Source: Desulfovibrio sp. UCD-KL4C
Lineage (GTDB): Bacteria > Desulfobacterota > Desulfovibrionia > Desulfovibrionales > Desulfovibrionaceae
NCBI RefSeq assembly: GCF_006210265.1
Contig: NZ_VCNC01000009.1
Span: 1 to 55,607, forward strand
Length of the DNA: 55,607 nt
Direction: 5' to 3'
Both the position numbers and the translations under genes were made by a program. The notes beneath the pieces were generated by a model. It did not search any database, was not told the origin of the DNA, and saw only the letters and a program-made list of their open reading frames with translations. Shown here in pieces: positions 33,270-42,252 of this stretch; position 1 is the first letter of the stretch, and each line of letters starts with the position of its first letter.

Positions 33270-36155
33270 ATGACCAAAGTTTATGGATTCAAAGAGATAT
33301 CACGCGAAACTCTTCCTGAGTTAAACGGTGATGCCGTTATATATGAACATGAAAAAACAGGCGGCAGGGTTCTCTCTGTTATTAATGCTGATGAAAACAA
33401 GACATTCGGGATCAGCTTCCGTACCCCACCCGCTGACAGCACAGGACTCCCCCATATTCTTGAACATTCTGTCCTATGCGGCTCAAAGAAATATCCTGTA
33501 AAAGAGCCTTTTGTAGAACTACTGAAAAGCTCTCTGCAAACCTTTCTTAACGCAATGACCTACCCTGACAAAACAGTATACCCTGTTGCGAGCCCGAACG
33601 AGCAGGATTTTCGCAATCTGGTAGGAGTCTACCTTGATGCGGTTTTTTTCCCCAACCTTACTCCGAACACTTTAATGCAAGAAGGCTGGCACTATGTTCC
33701 TGAAGAAGACGGCAAACTTACATATAAAGGTGTCGTTTTTAATGAAATGAAAGGAGCCTATTCCTCACCTGACAGTCTGCTGTATGAACATGCACAGCAT
33801 TCACTTTTTCCTAACACTACTTACGGTCTTGATTCAGGCGGTAACCCAGAGATTATCCCCGATCTGACTTTTGAAGATTTCATGAATTTTCATAAGAAGT
33901 ATTACCATCCGTCTAATTCATACGCTTTCTTCTACGGGAATGACGATCCAGAGCATCGTTTAAAAATGCTCGATGAATACTTCTCTCAGTTTGAAAAAAT
34001 TGACCCTGAATCTGAAATACAAATTCAAACCCCGTTTGATACTCCCGTTGTTATTGAAGATAAATATGATGCATCAGATGACGGAAATCAAAAATCCTTG
34101 TTCGTTGTAAACTTCGGGCTCGTCCATGAGCGCAATGCCAAGATTGACCTTGAACTGGAAATTCTTGAGCTAATTCTCATAGGTCTACCCTCATCCCCTT
34201 TGCACAAAGCTCTTATAGATTCTGAACTTGGTGAAGATGTTGCCGGAGTCGGACTGGAAAATGAACTTCGTCAGCTCTATTTTTCCACAGGTCTAAAAGG
34301 CATTGAAGCCAAAGATGCACCAAAAGTTGAAGAGCTGATCTTTTCAACTTTCAAAGATCTTGTTGCAAATGGAATAAACAAAGAAGATCTTGAAGCGGCT
34401 TTAAACACTATTGAATTTGATCTGCGCGAAAACAATACTGGTTCCTATCCCCGCGGACTATCTGTAATGACCACAGCGATGACATCATGGCTTTATGACG
34501 GAGACCCTCTTGAACATATCCGCTACGAAAAACCTATTGCTGATCTGAAAAAACGTTTGGATGACGGGGAAAAAATCTTTGAGCCGCTTATCCAGAAATT
34601 GTTTATAGATAACAATTACCGTTCCACAGTTCTGCTAACTCCTGATAAAAACGTAGGTACGGCAAGAGAAAAACGTGAAGAAGTGAAGCTTGAGAAAGCC
34701 CGTAACGCTATGAGCGACGCAGAATACAAAGCTGTCGTAAAGAAAGCTGAAGAATTGCAGAAAGAACAGGAAGCTCAGGATTCCCCGGAAGCATTAGACA
34801 CCATCCCAAGGCTAAAAGTGGCTGACCTGCCTCCTGAAGGAACTGAAATACAATGCGAGAAAAAAGGAGAATTACTTTTCCATGACCTGGATACTAACGG
34901 CATTCTATACTTGGATTTAGCTTTCAATTTCGCAGGTCTTCCAGACAGACTGGTTCCCTATATACCTATTTTCGGAAGATCTTTACTACAAACCGGAACC
35001 AAGTCTACAGACTTTGTAACCATGACCACACGGATGGCTGCCAAGACGGGCGGAATCTCACCTTCCTCTATTGTTGCAACCAAACATGGTACAACTGACA
35101 CTTTTTCCCGCTTTATTCTGCGCGGTAAAGCAACAGCAGATAGAGCCGGAGATCTGATTGAAATTATCAGCGAACTGATGCTTGAAGCCAACCTTGATAA
35201 CCGTGACAGAATCCGTCAGATTGTTCTTGAATCAAAAGCCCGCATGGAGCAGCACCTCATACCCTCAGGGCATATGATTGCAGCCACCCGTATGAAAGCA
35301 AGATTCAGTGAAGCCGGATACATCAATGAATTGATGAGCGGTATTTCAAACCTGCAATTCTTAAGACAGCTTGCCCAGCGGGTGGAAAATGATTTTGCAT
35401 CAGTTGTTGCGGACCTCGAAGAAATTCGCGCAACAATACTTAATCAGGCCAACCTTCTTTCAAACGTTACGCTGGACGAAAAAAACTACAATATGGTCAG
35501 CTCATCCCTTAAAAGTTTGTCCTCGTCCCTACCGGCAGGGACGAGATCATCAGCAACACGCACTCCCCTTTCCTTTAAAAAAATGGAAGGATTATGCATT
35601 CCTGCGCAGGTCAACTATGTTGCAAAGGGCACTAATGTTTATGACTACGGATATAAATATTCAGGTTCCGCACAGGTTGTCAGCCGCTATTTACGCACCG
35701 GCTACCTGTGGGATAAAGTCCGCGTACAGGGCGGAGCTTACGGCTCTTTCTCCATGTTCGACCGCACCGCAGGAAGCCTGAGCTTTGTGTCTTACCGCGA
35801 CCCTAACGTCGCCCGCACTCTGAATACTTACGACGGGGTTGCTGATTATCTTAGAAAAGTTGAAGTAAACAATGACGAACTTGAAAAAACAATCTTAGGC
35901 GGAATCGGTGATATCGACAGTTACATGCTGCCGGATGCCAAGGGTTATACATCAATGGTACGCCATCTAAGCGGAGAAGACGCCGCTTTCAGGCAGGAAC
36001 TTAGAGAACAGGTTTTAGCTTCCAGTGAAAAAGACTTCCGCCTCTTTGCAGAAGCAGCACAATCTGTTGCAGATCATGGTGATGTTGTGGTCCTCGGCAG
36101 CAGAAAAGCTATGGAAGAGTCAGGGCTCGATCTCAAATTAGTAGACATTCTGTAA
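33270..36155 (+). CDS. M16C-family zinc metalloprotease (presequence protease-like)
   Basis: A 961-residue insulinase-type protease. The inverted zinc motif HILEHSVLCGSKKYP (HxxEH) lies near residue 56, with the distal Glu in the NEMKGAYSSPDSLLYEHAQ region. FLNAMTYPDKTVYPVAS is typical of M16C (PreP/CYM1/Hyp). No signal peptide is seen, so it is probably cytoplasmic. It degrades peptides within a closed chamber formed by its four domains. CGGAG lies nine bases before the ATG. It is monocistronic. Confidence 0.93.
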   Translation: MTKVYGFKEISRETLPELNGDAVIYEHEKTGGRVLSVINADENKTFGISFRTPPADSTGLPHILEHSVLCGSKKYPVKEPFVELLKSSLQTFLNAMTYPDKTVYPVASPNEQDFRNLVGVYLDAVFFPNLTPNTLMQEGWHYVPEEDGKLTYKGVVFNEMKGAYSSPDSLLYEHAQHSLFPNTTYGLDSGGNPEIIPDLTFEDFMNFHKKYYHPSNSYAFFYGNDDPEHRLKMLDEYFSQFEKIDPESEIQIQTPFDTPVVIEDKYDASDDGNQKSLFVVNFGLVHERNAKIDLELEILELILIGLPSSPLHKALIDSELGEDVAGVGLENELRQLYFSTGLKGIEAKDAPKVEELIFSTFKDLVANGINKEDLEAALNTIEFDLRENNTGSYPRGLSVMTTAMTSWLYDGDPLEHIRYEKPIADLKKRLDDGEKIFEPLIQKLFIDNNYRSTVLLTPDKNVGTAREKREEVKLEKARNAMSDAEYKAVVKKAEELQKEQEAQDSPEALDTIPRLKVADLPPEGTEIQCEKKGELLFHDLDTNGILYLDLAFNFAGLPDRLVPYIPIFGRSLLQTGTKSTDFVTMTTRMAAKTGGISPSSIVATKHGTTDTFSRFILRGKATADRAGDLIEIISELMLEANLDNRDRIRQIVLESKARMEQHLIPSGHMIAATRMKARFSEAGYINELMSGISNLQFLRQLAQRVENDFASVVADLEEIRATILNQANLLSNVTLDEKNYNMVSSSLKSLSSSLPAGTRSSATRTPLSFKKMEGLCIPAQVNYVAKGTNVYDYGYKYSGSAQVVSRYLRTGYLWDKVRVQGGAYGSFSMFDRTAGSLSFVSYRDPNVARTLNTYDGVADYLRKVEVNNDELEKTILGGIGDIDSYMLPDAKGYTSMVRHLSGEDAAFRQELREQVLASSEKDFRLFAEAAQSVADHGDVVVLGSRKAMEESGLDLKLVDIL

Positions 36156-36170
36156 TTAATTCTAAAAAAT

Positions 36171-36217
36171 AAAAACGTTAGCAGCCTTTGTTATATAAGG
36201 CTTGCTAACGTTTTTTA
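36171..36217. terminator. Terminator between the M16C protease and LysE genes
   Basis: AAAACGTTAGCA and TGCTAACGTTTT form the base of a long hairpin, with T6 on the plus side and an A run on the other, suited to the convergent genes. Confidence 0.8.
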
Positions 36218-36260
36218 TTTTAATTTTATCGTTCGCTACGGGGTGATGAAACTTATATTT

Positions 36261-36893
36261 TCAATTTATAATATTCAAGAACCGCAACCCGTCCAGCAAC
36301 AAAAACAAGCCAAAAGAGAAAAGAGCCAGACCTAGCACCCGCATAAGGATTAAATATGTACGGCTCGAAAGCAACGCTTTGAACCGTCCTGCAAGGTAAG
36401 CCACTGTAATTTTTGCTCCGATGATAGACACAAAGAACCCTGATACAAACAAAGACGGCGCAAGCATTCCAGAATCAGCTGCCATGATAGTTGACGGTCC
36501 GCCAACGGTTGCCCAGAAAATATAAACATGAGGATTCATATAATTGGTAAGAAGCCCTTTTTTGATTGATCCGGGCTTTATATTCATTTCCGGTATTATG
36601 ATTGCTTTGGTTTTAAAACAATCATAACCGAACATAGTAACAACAAACGCGCCCACTATGGAAATAAGCCCCATTACGGATGGATGAGTTTTCGTCCATG
36701 ACATTGCCAATAATGATGCGCATAGGATTGGTCCATCAGTTAGGAGCGGCGTAAAAGCGACTTTAGCCCCTTCCTTAGCCCCGTGAGAAAAAGTCTGAGT
36801 CAAAACAAGGGTAAGCAGTGGCCCGGGAGTTAGGCCTGCGCCAAGGCCAAGAGCTGCGCCTGCAGCCATATATCCAAATGCATCAGAATTCAT
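36261..36893 (-). CDS. LysE-family exporter
   Basis: A 210-residue membrane protein with about six helices. The N-terminal GLGAGLTPGPLLTLVLTQT followed by GAKEGAKVAFTPLLTD is the LysE/RhtB signature, and NPHVYIFWATVGGPS matches the mid-protein motif (NPK.. in most members). The family exports amino acids or related metabolites across the inner membrane. The substrate is unknown. Confidence 0.87.
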   Translation of the reverse strand: MNSDAFGYMAAGAALGLGAGLTPGPLLTLVLTQTFSHGAKEGAKVAFTPLLTDGPILCASLLAMSWTKTHPSVMGLISIVGAFVVTMFGYDCFKTKAIIIPEMNIKPGSIKKGLLTNYMNPHVYIFWATVGGPSTIMAADSGMLAPSLFVSGFFVSIIGAKITVAYLAGRFKALLSSRTYLILMRVLGLALFSFGLFLLLDGLRFLNIIN

Positions 36894-37186
36894 CTTTCTT
36901 CTCTAGGGCAAGATGTTAATAAATATGATAAATTTTATTTTCAAAAAAGGTAAACTAATTTTACTTGCTTGGTACTATTGAACACTCAGTTTAGTTTCTT
37001 AAGTAGCTAGCCTAATGTGAAAAGGGAATGCAAGCGCTCCTTAGTAACTCAAAGCGGTTGCTTAATGCACTTAACTTTGCAAAAATCTAAGCGACAGCAA
37101 AATACACCGCCATAAATCACCTTTTTTAGGAAACTTTAAAAGATAATACTTATAAATTTAATATATTAAATAAGAGAACTTATATT
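36894..37186. other. Intergenic region, no gene seen
   Basis: A 293-bp divergent gap between the LysE and GT4 genes. It probably holds both promoters. No gene, repeat or RNA structure was recognised. Confidence 0.4.
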
Positions 37187-38185
37187 TTGAACATCCTGTT
37201 TATCACCCAGTCAGGCCCGGATCTTCCAAGTGTACGCTTCAGAGTTCTACCATTTGTGGAGCATGCCAGAAAAGAAGGTCATAATGTAGACTGGAAAAGA
37301 ATACCAAAGGCTTTTCATAAAAGACTCGCTTTCTTTCTTACCATTCCAAGAAATACCATTGTCATTTTACAAAAAAAATTGCTTACCGGATTTCAATTAG
37401 CTTTGCTCAAAAGCAGAAGTTCTACTCTTGTTTTCGACTTTGACGATGCCCTTTGGACATCTCATCCAAGTGTACCTATTGGCCCAAAACGGGACCGGAC
37501 GGATAACCGAAACGCAGTACTACTTAAAAAAACTTGTTTAAAAGCAGATCTGATTGTAGCTGGGAATAATTATCTGAGTAACTATATAAAAAGTTTCAAT
37601 CAAGAGATTGAAATAATCCCGACTCCTCTTGATACAGATAAATATCATCCTCCAGAAACAAGGGACAAAGAGAAAACTCCCATAGTTGGTTGGATGGGCA
37701 CATCGTGTAATCTTTTTTTTCTTCCGGATGTTCTTAAGAGTCTTAGCGCGAAAGTTCCGCCATCCAGAATCAGTATAATTTCAGATAAACCCTTGCCTAA
37801 GAATATAGCCGGTTTAGCTGAATTTGAAAAATGGTCAGGGGAAAATGAAGTTAAACAACTTCAAAATATAGACATAGGACTTATGCCCCTGACTGACGAT
37901 GATTATACCAAGGGGAAATGCGGATTTAAACTTTTGCAGTACATGGCTTGCGGAGCGGTCCCGTTAGCTTCAAACGTCGGATTCAACGTTGAAATAATTG
38001 AGCACGGAGTAAACGGATTTCTAATCAATAATCATGACGAGTGGGCAAAATATGTAGAGCTGCTCTCTAACGATTCTTATCTAAGACATGCCATGGCTAA
38101 AAAAGCTCGTGAAACAGTCGAAGAAAAATTCAGCTTAATTCCTCTTGCAAAAAAACTCTGGGCTAGACTTGAAAAAATTGACTGA
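37187..38185 (+). CDS. Glycosyltransferase, GT4-like (GT-B fold)
   Basis: A 332-residue GT-B glycosyltransferase. The N-terminus MNILFITQSGPDLPSVRFRVL and the C-terminal nucleotide-sugar region (VGWMGTSCNLFFL, then GKCGFKLLQYMACGAVPLAS with the acidic/hydrophobic EX7E-like EIIEHGVNGFLI) fit family 4. FDFDDALW is common in a subgroup found in surface-glycan clusters. The donor and acceptor are unknown. The start is TTG with a weak AGAG motif, which may limit expression. It is followed by the FlgM-like gene rather than glycan genes. Confidence 0.8.
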   Translation: MNILFITQSGPDLPSVRFRVLPFVEHARKEGHNVDWKRIPKAFHKRLAFFLTIPRNTIVILQKKLLTGFQLALLKSRSSTLVFDFDDALWTSHPSVPIGPKRDRTDNRNAVLLKKTCLKADLIVAGNNYLSNYIKSFNQEIEIIPTPLDTDKYHPPETRDKEKTPIVGWMGTSCNLFFLPDVLKSLSAKVPPSRISIISDKPLPKNIAGLAEFEKWSGENEVKQLQNIDIGLMPLTDDDYTKGKCGFKLLQYMACGAVPLASNVGFNVEIIEHGVNGFLINNHDEWAKYVELLSNDSYLRHAMAKKARETVEEKFSLIPLAKKLWARLEKID

Positions 38186-38343
38186 TGAAACTTAACGACT
38201 CAACATATCGATGTATTTTATAATAAAAATTTTATTCTAAAATATGACTAAATTTCTACCGGAATCAACCGATACTAAAAGTAAGGATTGTGACTATAAA
38301 TATAACGGCAACATAAAAAATAATAATGGATCTTGGAGTCAAT

Positions 38344-38559
38344 ATGCCTTTCCATGATAAGAACAATGAACCTATGCCCATTTCATGCGGCCTTACACCT
38401 GAAACAAAAGAGGCACTTATAACTGACGATGAATTAATTGAGCGTAAAAAGATGCTCCAAACTCTTAAAGAACAGATTCGTGCAGGTACATACAAGCCTA
38501 CTATCGGTGAAATTGCTATCAGTCTTGTGAGAGGACAATATAGAGCTGACTTTTTTTAA
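38344..38559 (+). CDS. FlgM-like anti-sigma-28 factor
   Basis: A 71-residue protein. The C-terminal half, RKKMLQTLKEQIRAGTYKP followed by TIGEIAISLVRG, resembles the sigma-28-binding part of FlgM (LK..I..G.Y..D...IA..L). The N-terminal half is unstructured-looking and short compared with FlgM (~95-100 residues). FlgM holds sigma-28 inactive until the flagellar hook is built and is then exported. An earlier TTG start is open, but GGAG sits five bases before ATG 38344. Assigned by motif only. Confidence 0.58.
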   Translation: MPFHDKNNEPMPISCGLTPETKEALITDDELIERKKMLQTLKEQIRAGTYKPTIGEIAISLVRGQYRADFF

Positions 38560-38710
38560 ATTTTGGTTTTAAGTTAACCAGCTAAGCTCTTTTTGCTTCT
38601 AAATTCACTTTGTCATAGTTTTTTACCAATTAATTCCCCCTTTCGCTACGCAAAGCTTTACCTTCTCTACACATCGATTTAGACTACCGCCTTCTCAAAC
38701 CGGAGGTATG

Positions 38711-39577
38711 ATGCTTGTAGTAACCAATGTAGACGATCTGGGATTACACCCCGCAGTGCGCAGAGCTGTAGATTTACTGGCTAAAGCTGGAATCGTAACG
38801 TCATCGACTTTGCTTGCCAACGGTCCTGACCTCTCTGAATCTGTATTGCTTCAGGATACACACCCCTCACTTGGACTGGGTGCACATCTTAATTTGCTAC
38901 GCGGAAAACCAATTTCCAACCCAGACCATATTCCGTCCCTTGTTGATGATGACGGATTACTGTTCGGCAATTACTCTTCACTTCTTATGCGCTACGCAAC
39001 AGGACAAATAAAGCTTTCAGAGGTTGAAGCAGAATGGTCTGCTCAAATAGAGTATCTTCTTGATCACAAAGTCAGACTGACCCACTTTGACAGCGAAAAA
39101 CATATACACGCATGGCCCGGTCTTTTCGGACTTGTCGGAAAACTCGCTCGCAAATACGATGTAGGCTGGATTCGAAAACCACTGGAAAAATCACCCGCCA
39201 CTCGTTTAGATAAAGGAATGCTTAGAACTCGCTTTCTACAAATATGCCTTATCGGAAGCAAATCTTTTGATACACCGCACACAGCGGATTGCGTATGGGG
39301 CATTGCTGACCAAAAAAACAAATTGGACCCCCTACTTTTTGAAAAGTATATTAATATATATAGACCTGATGTTATTGAGATTGTATGCCATCCTGGTTAT
39401 CCCGAAGCAGGAGACGGACCTCTTCCTTCTGATTTCGGCCCCATGCGTGTAGAAACTCAGTGGAAAGAAGAATTCAACTCGCTGTCTCAGAAGGGATGGC
39501 TCAAAATATTTGAAAAAATCGGTGCAAAGCCCGTAAACTACGGACAACTTGATCCCCGAACCGGAGAACTTAAGTAA
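38711..39577 (+). CDS. ChbG/YdjC-family carbohydrate deacetylase
   Basis: A 288-residue protein of the YdjC/ChbG fold. Metal ligands are recognisable: the Asp pair in VTNVDDLGLHP, the His in LGLGAHLNLLRG, and the His pair in HFDSEKHIHAWPGLF. EIVCHPGYPEAGDG near the C-terminus is another hallmark. The family removes acetyl groups from N-acetylated oligosaccharides; members paired with GT2 enzymes act on lipid-linked glycans or hopanoids. GGAGG lies only 1 nt before ATG 38708, so the second ATG (38711) is preferred. It overlaps the GT2 gene by one base (TAATG), showing coupling. Confidence 0.86.
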   Translation: MLVVTNVDDLGLHPAVRRAVDLLAKAGIVTSSTLLANGPDLSESVLLQDTHPSLGLGAHLNLLRGKPISNPDHIPSLVDDDGLLFGNYSSLLMRYATGQIKLSEVEAEWSAQIEYLLDHKVRLTHFDSEKHIHAWPGLFGLVGKLARKYDVGWIRKPLEKSPATRLDKGMLRTRFLQICLIGSKSFDTPHTADCVWGIADQKNKLDPLLFEKYINIYRPDVIEIVCHPGYPEAGDGPLPSDFGPMRVETQWKEEFNSLSQKGWLKIFEKIGAKPVNYGQLDPRTGELK

Positions 39578-40563
39578 TGCAGGATAAAGCAATAAAAGAA
39601 ATTGAAATCAGCATAGTAACCCCCATGCATAACGAAGAAGGTTGCGTAAGAGAATTCCACAGCAGGATTTCTGCGGCTTTACAAGGCATGGATGCAACAT
39701 ACGAAATTTTACTGATTAATGACGGTTCAACCGACAGCACCGAAAATATTATCCGTGAATTATCCGCAAATGACCCTCATCTCAAGGGGATTATGCTTGC
39801 CCGCAACAGAGGACAATGCACTGCAATCTACGCAGGCATTCAAGAAAGTTGTGGCAGGTACGTTGTGATAATGGATGGAGATCTACAGCATAAGCCTGAA
39901 GAAATACCCTCACTTATCCGAGAAATACGCAAAGGGTATGATCTAGTTTCAGGTTGCCGCACTAATCGTGGTGAATCCATGATCAAGCGTAAGCTACCCA
40001 GCAAAATAGCCAACTACCTCATGCGCGCAACCAGCGGCTGTCAGGTTCAAGACATGGGTGGACTCTCCTGCCTTAAAGGCAAGCTCGCACGGTCCATGAC
40101 CCTCCGCGAAGGACAGCACAGACTTATTCCCGCTCTTGTCTACTCAATGGGAGGCTCTGTATCAGAAGTACCTATTTCTGCACCTCCGCGTTTTGCAGGT
40201 AAAAGCCATTACGGCATCGGCCGCTCCATAGATGTTTTCTTTGATATCGTTATGCTGTGGTTCCAATCTTCTTTTAAACAAAGGCCTATTTACCTTTTCG
40301 GACGCATCAGCTTGCTGTTGTTCATGGTTGCCTCACTCATCATGGTCTGGCTACTTTATGGCAAAATATTTTTCGGAATACACATGGGCACACGCCCTCC
40401 GTTTATGGGAGCAATTCTTTTATACCTCAGCTCACTAGGATTTATGTCCACAGGATTCATCCTTGAATCTTTGGCAAATACCTATGAAGCCGTTATGGGG
40501 ACAAAAACTTACCAGATACGCGAGATTATTTCGCAGGGTATTGCAGAGATTAAAAAGGATTAG
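39577..40563 (+). CDS. GT2 glycosyltransferase with two C-terminal membrane helices (GtrB/DPM1-like)
   Basis: A 328-residue enzyme. The GT-A domain has SIVTPMHNEEGCV, LLINDGSTDST (nucleotide binding), VIMDGDLQHKPEEI (DxD) and GCRTNRGES. Two hydrophobic helices lie at about 245-270 and 285-310. This layout is that of polyprenyl-phosphate sugar transferases (GtrB, DPM1, ArnC), which make the lipid-linked sugar used by GT39-type enzymes such as that at 11327. It is coupled to the deacetylase upstream, similar to the ArnC/ArnD pairing, although the deacetylase family differs. Confidence 0.87.
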   Translation: MQDKAIKEIEISIVTPMHNEEGCVREFHSRISAALQGMDATYEILLINDGSTDSTENIIRELSANDPHLKGIMLARNRGQCTAIYAGIQESCGRYVVIMDGDLQHKPEEIPSLIREIRKGYDLVSGCRTNRGESMIKRKLPSKIANYLMRATSGCQVQDMGGLSCLKGKLARSMTLREGQHRLIPALVYSMGGSVSEVPISAPPRFAGKSHYGIGRSIDVFFDIVMLWFQSSFKQRPIYLFGRISLLLFMVASLIMVWLLYGKIFFGIHMGTRPPFMGAILLYLSSLGFMSTGFILESLANTYEAVMGTKTYQIREIISQGIAEIKKD

Positions 40564-40656
40564 GTTCGCCAAGTTTTTCCTACATAATAGGCTTTCGACG
40601 GCCAATAAACTTTCCTCTTTGGTATCCCTGTTAAAAGAGATTCATTTAAAAAGTAA

Positions 40657-40697
40657 AAGGCTGGGTTTTCCAATAAAGAAAACCCAGCCCTTTTTTA
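40657..40697. terminator. Terminator between GT2 and motB
   Basis: GGCTGGGTTTTC and GAAAACCCAGCC (perfect 12-bp stem, loop CAATAAA) are followed by T6 on the plus strand. The motB gene converges on it. Confidence 0.88.
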
Positions 40698-40717
40698 TTT
40701 TGAAATATACTGTGTAA

Positions 40718-41458
40718 TTATTTAGAAGGAGATATTTTAGGTGGAAAGATCAAAAGAACAACCCTGCGGTTGCGCTTTTGATTATCAGGAATGGCTTTTC
40801 CTTTTTCATCTTCATTCGGCCACATGGGACTTGTATCAGCCATTCCTAAGACTTTTATTCGCTGCTTATCAAAACCGTTCGCAAGCAGATACCTTGCAAC
40901 AGCGCTTGCTCTGGCGGCGGAGAGCTCCCAATTAGAAGGGAACTGCCGTGATGACATGGGAATATTATCTGAATGCCCCTCCACAACGACGTCATAAGGA
41001 GATTTAGCAAGAGCCTGAGCAATTCTAGCAAGTACATTTTCCGCGCGCTTCGTGAGGTCAGCTTTACCGAGACCGAAGAAAACATCACCTTTGAGTATAA
41101 TCGCTACCGAATCAGCTCTGAGTTTGATTTTTAGAGCATCAGCCTCTTTACCGATGAGTCTGGACATCTCGAGCTGCATCTGAAAAAGATTTCTCTGATC
41201 GTTGCTGATTGTCCTTCTAGCAACGGGTGAACCTTCTTGCGTTTCAACTTCTACTTCTCCCTTAGGTGGAACTTTAACGCCCATAGCACTTGCAAGGGAA
41301 TCGGAAACATTTTCATATTTAATTTCATCAATATCAGCGATGGCAATAAGCATTACAAAAAAACACAGCAAAAGCATCATCATATCAGCCAGCGTCAAAG
41401 CCCAGCCAAGAGTTTCTTTATGCTTATTTCTTCTGTTCAGTAAGAATTCATCGGACAT
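40718..41458 (-). CDS. motB: Flagellar stator protein MotB
   Basis: A 246-residue protein with a short cytoplasmic start, one membrane helix carrying the proton/sodium-binding Asp in WALTLADMMMLLLCFFVML, a plug/linker, and a C-terminal OmpA-like peptidoglycan-binding domain (VVVEGHSDNIPMSS, NWELSAARASAVARYL, NRRVVL). It anchors the stator to the wall. It follows motA by 17 bp. Confidence 0.93.
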   Translation of the reverse strand: MSDEFLLNRRNKHKETLGWALTLADMMMLLLCFFVMLIAIADIDEIKYENVSDSLASAMGVKVPPKGEVEVETQEGSPVARRTISNDQRNLFQMQLEMSRLIGKEADALKIKLRADSVAIILKGDVFFGLGKADLTKRAENVLARIAQALAKSPYDVVVEGHSDNIPMSSRQFPSNWELSAARASAVARYLLANGFDKQRIKVLGMADTSPMWPNEDEKGKAIPDNQKRNRRVVLLIFPPKISPSK

Positions 41459-41475
41459 TGATCTTCCCTGCCACT

Positions 41476-42252
41476 TTACTTAGAAGCCTTAACTGTCGCC
41501 CACTTGCGCGGAGGCAGATAGCCCTTAAGCTTATCCATGACAATGGCTGACGGAGTTTTATCTTTAATAAAAAGAATACCATCACGAATTACACGCATAA
41601 GAAGAGTAATTTCATCAATCCTGTTTTCAACCTTAATTGCGATAGGCGTAAAAAGCATATTTGCAAATAAGGAGCCGTAGAGTGTTGTAGTAAGGGCCGT
41701 AGCCATTGCAGGCCCAATTGAACCTACGTTGCCAGCCATACCCTGCATCATGGCAATAAGACCAATAAGGGTTCCAATAATTCCGAACGCAGGTGATAGA
41801 GTCGCCATTGTCCTGTAAATTCCGGCAGCGCAATATTCCTGCTCATTATATTGCTGAATACGGTTATCTAAGATCTCTTTGATTTCCTTCTTAGAATAAC
41901 CATCCACAAGCATCTGCAACCCTTCACGCAAAAACTCATTTTCAATTGTTTTAAGACTTCCTTCCAAATTTTCTTCGCCTTTAGCCGAAACCTGTTTGGA
42001 AAGATTAACAATCACTTTGATATAGTTCTCAAGCGGCAGTTCATCGGCTCCCATGGCCATCATAAACACCTTTAAAACACGCATAACTTCACGTAGCGGG
42101 TAGCAGATAAAAGTCGCAGCAATAGTTCCGCCGCCTACAATCGCAATTCCGGGAATATTGATAAAAACACCGACAGAATCAGTAGAGGTGTAAGTCGCCA
42201 CAGCTAAAATAGCCATGCCGAAAATAATCCCGAATATGGTTGCAATATTCAC
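41476..42252 (-). CDS. motA: Flagellar stator protein MotA
   Basis: A 258-residue membrane protein with four helices and the MotA/PomA pattern: FINIPGIAIVGGGTIAAT near the start, the charged cytoplasmic loop (NEFLREGLQMLVDGYSKKEI) that touches FliG, and APAFG-type LSPAFGIIGTLIGLIAMMQ followed by GPAMATALTTTLYGSLFAN. The GTG start overlaps the TAG stop of the upstream cyclic-nucleotide-binding gene by one base. With MotB it forms an ion-driven stator; the ion is not evident. Confidence 0.93.
   Translation of the reverse strand: MNIATIFGIIFGMAILAVATYTSTDSVGVFINIPGIAIVGGGTIAATFICYPLREVMRVLKVFMMAMGADELPLENYIKVIVNLSKQVSAKGEENLEGSLKTIENEFLREGLQMLVDGYSKKEIKEILDNRIQQYNEQEYCAAGIYRTMATLSPAFGIIGTLIGLIAMMQGMAGNVGSIGPAMATALTTTLYGSLFANMLFTPIAIKVENRIDEITLLMRVIRDGILFIKDKTPSAIVMDKLKGYLPPRKWATVKASK

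Noticed and set aside
37187-40563. A surface-polysaccharide (O-antigen) cluster
   Set aside because: Only two glycosyltransferases and a deacetylase are present, with an unrelated FlgM-like gene between; no flippase, polymerase or sugar-nucleotide genes are seen.
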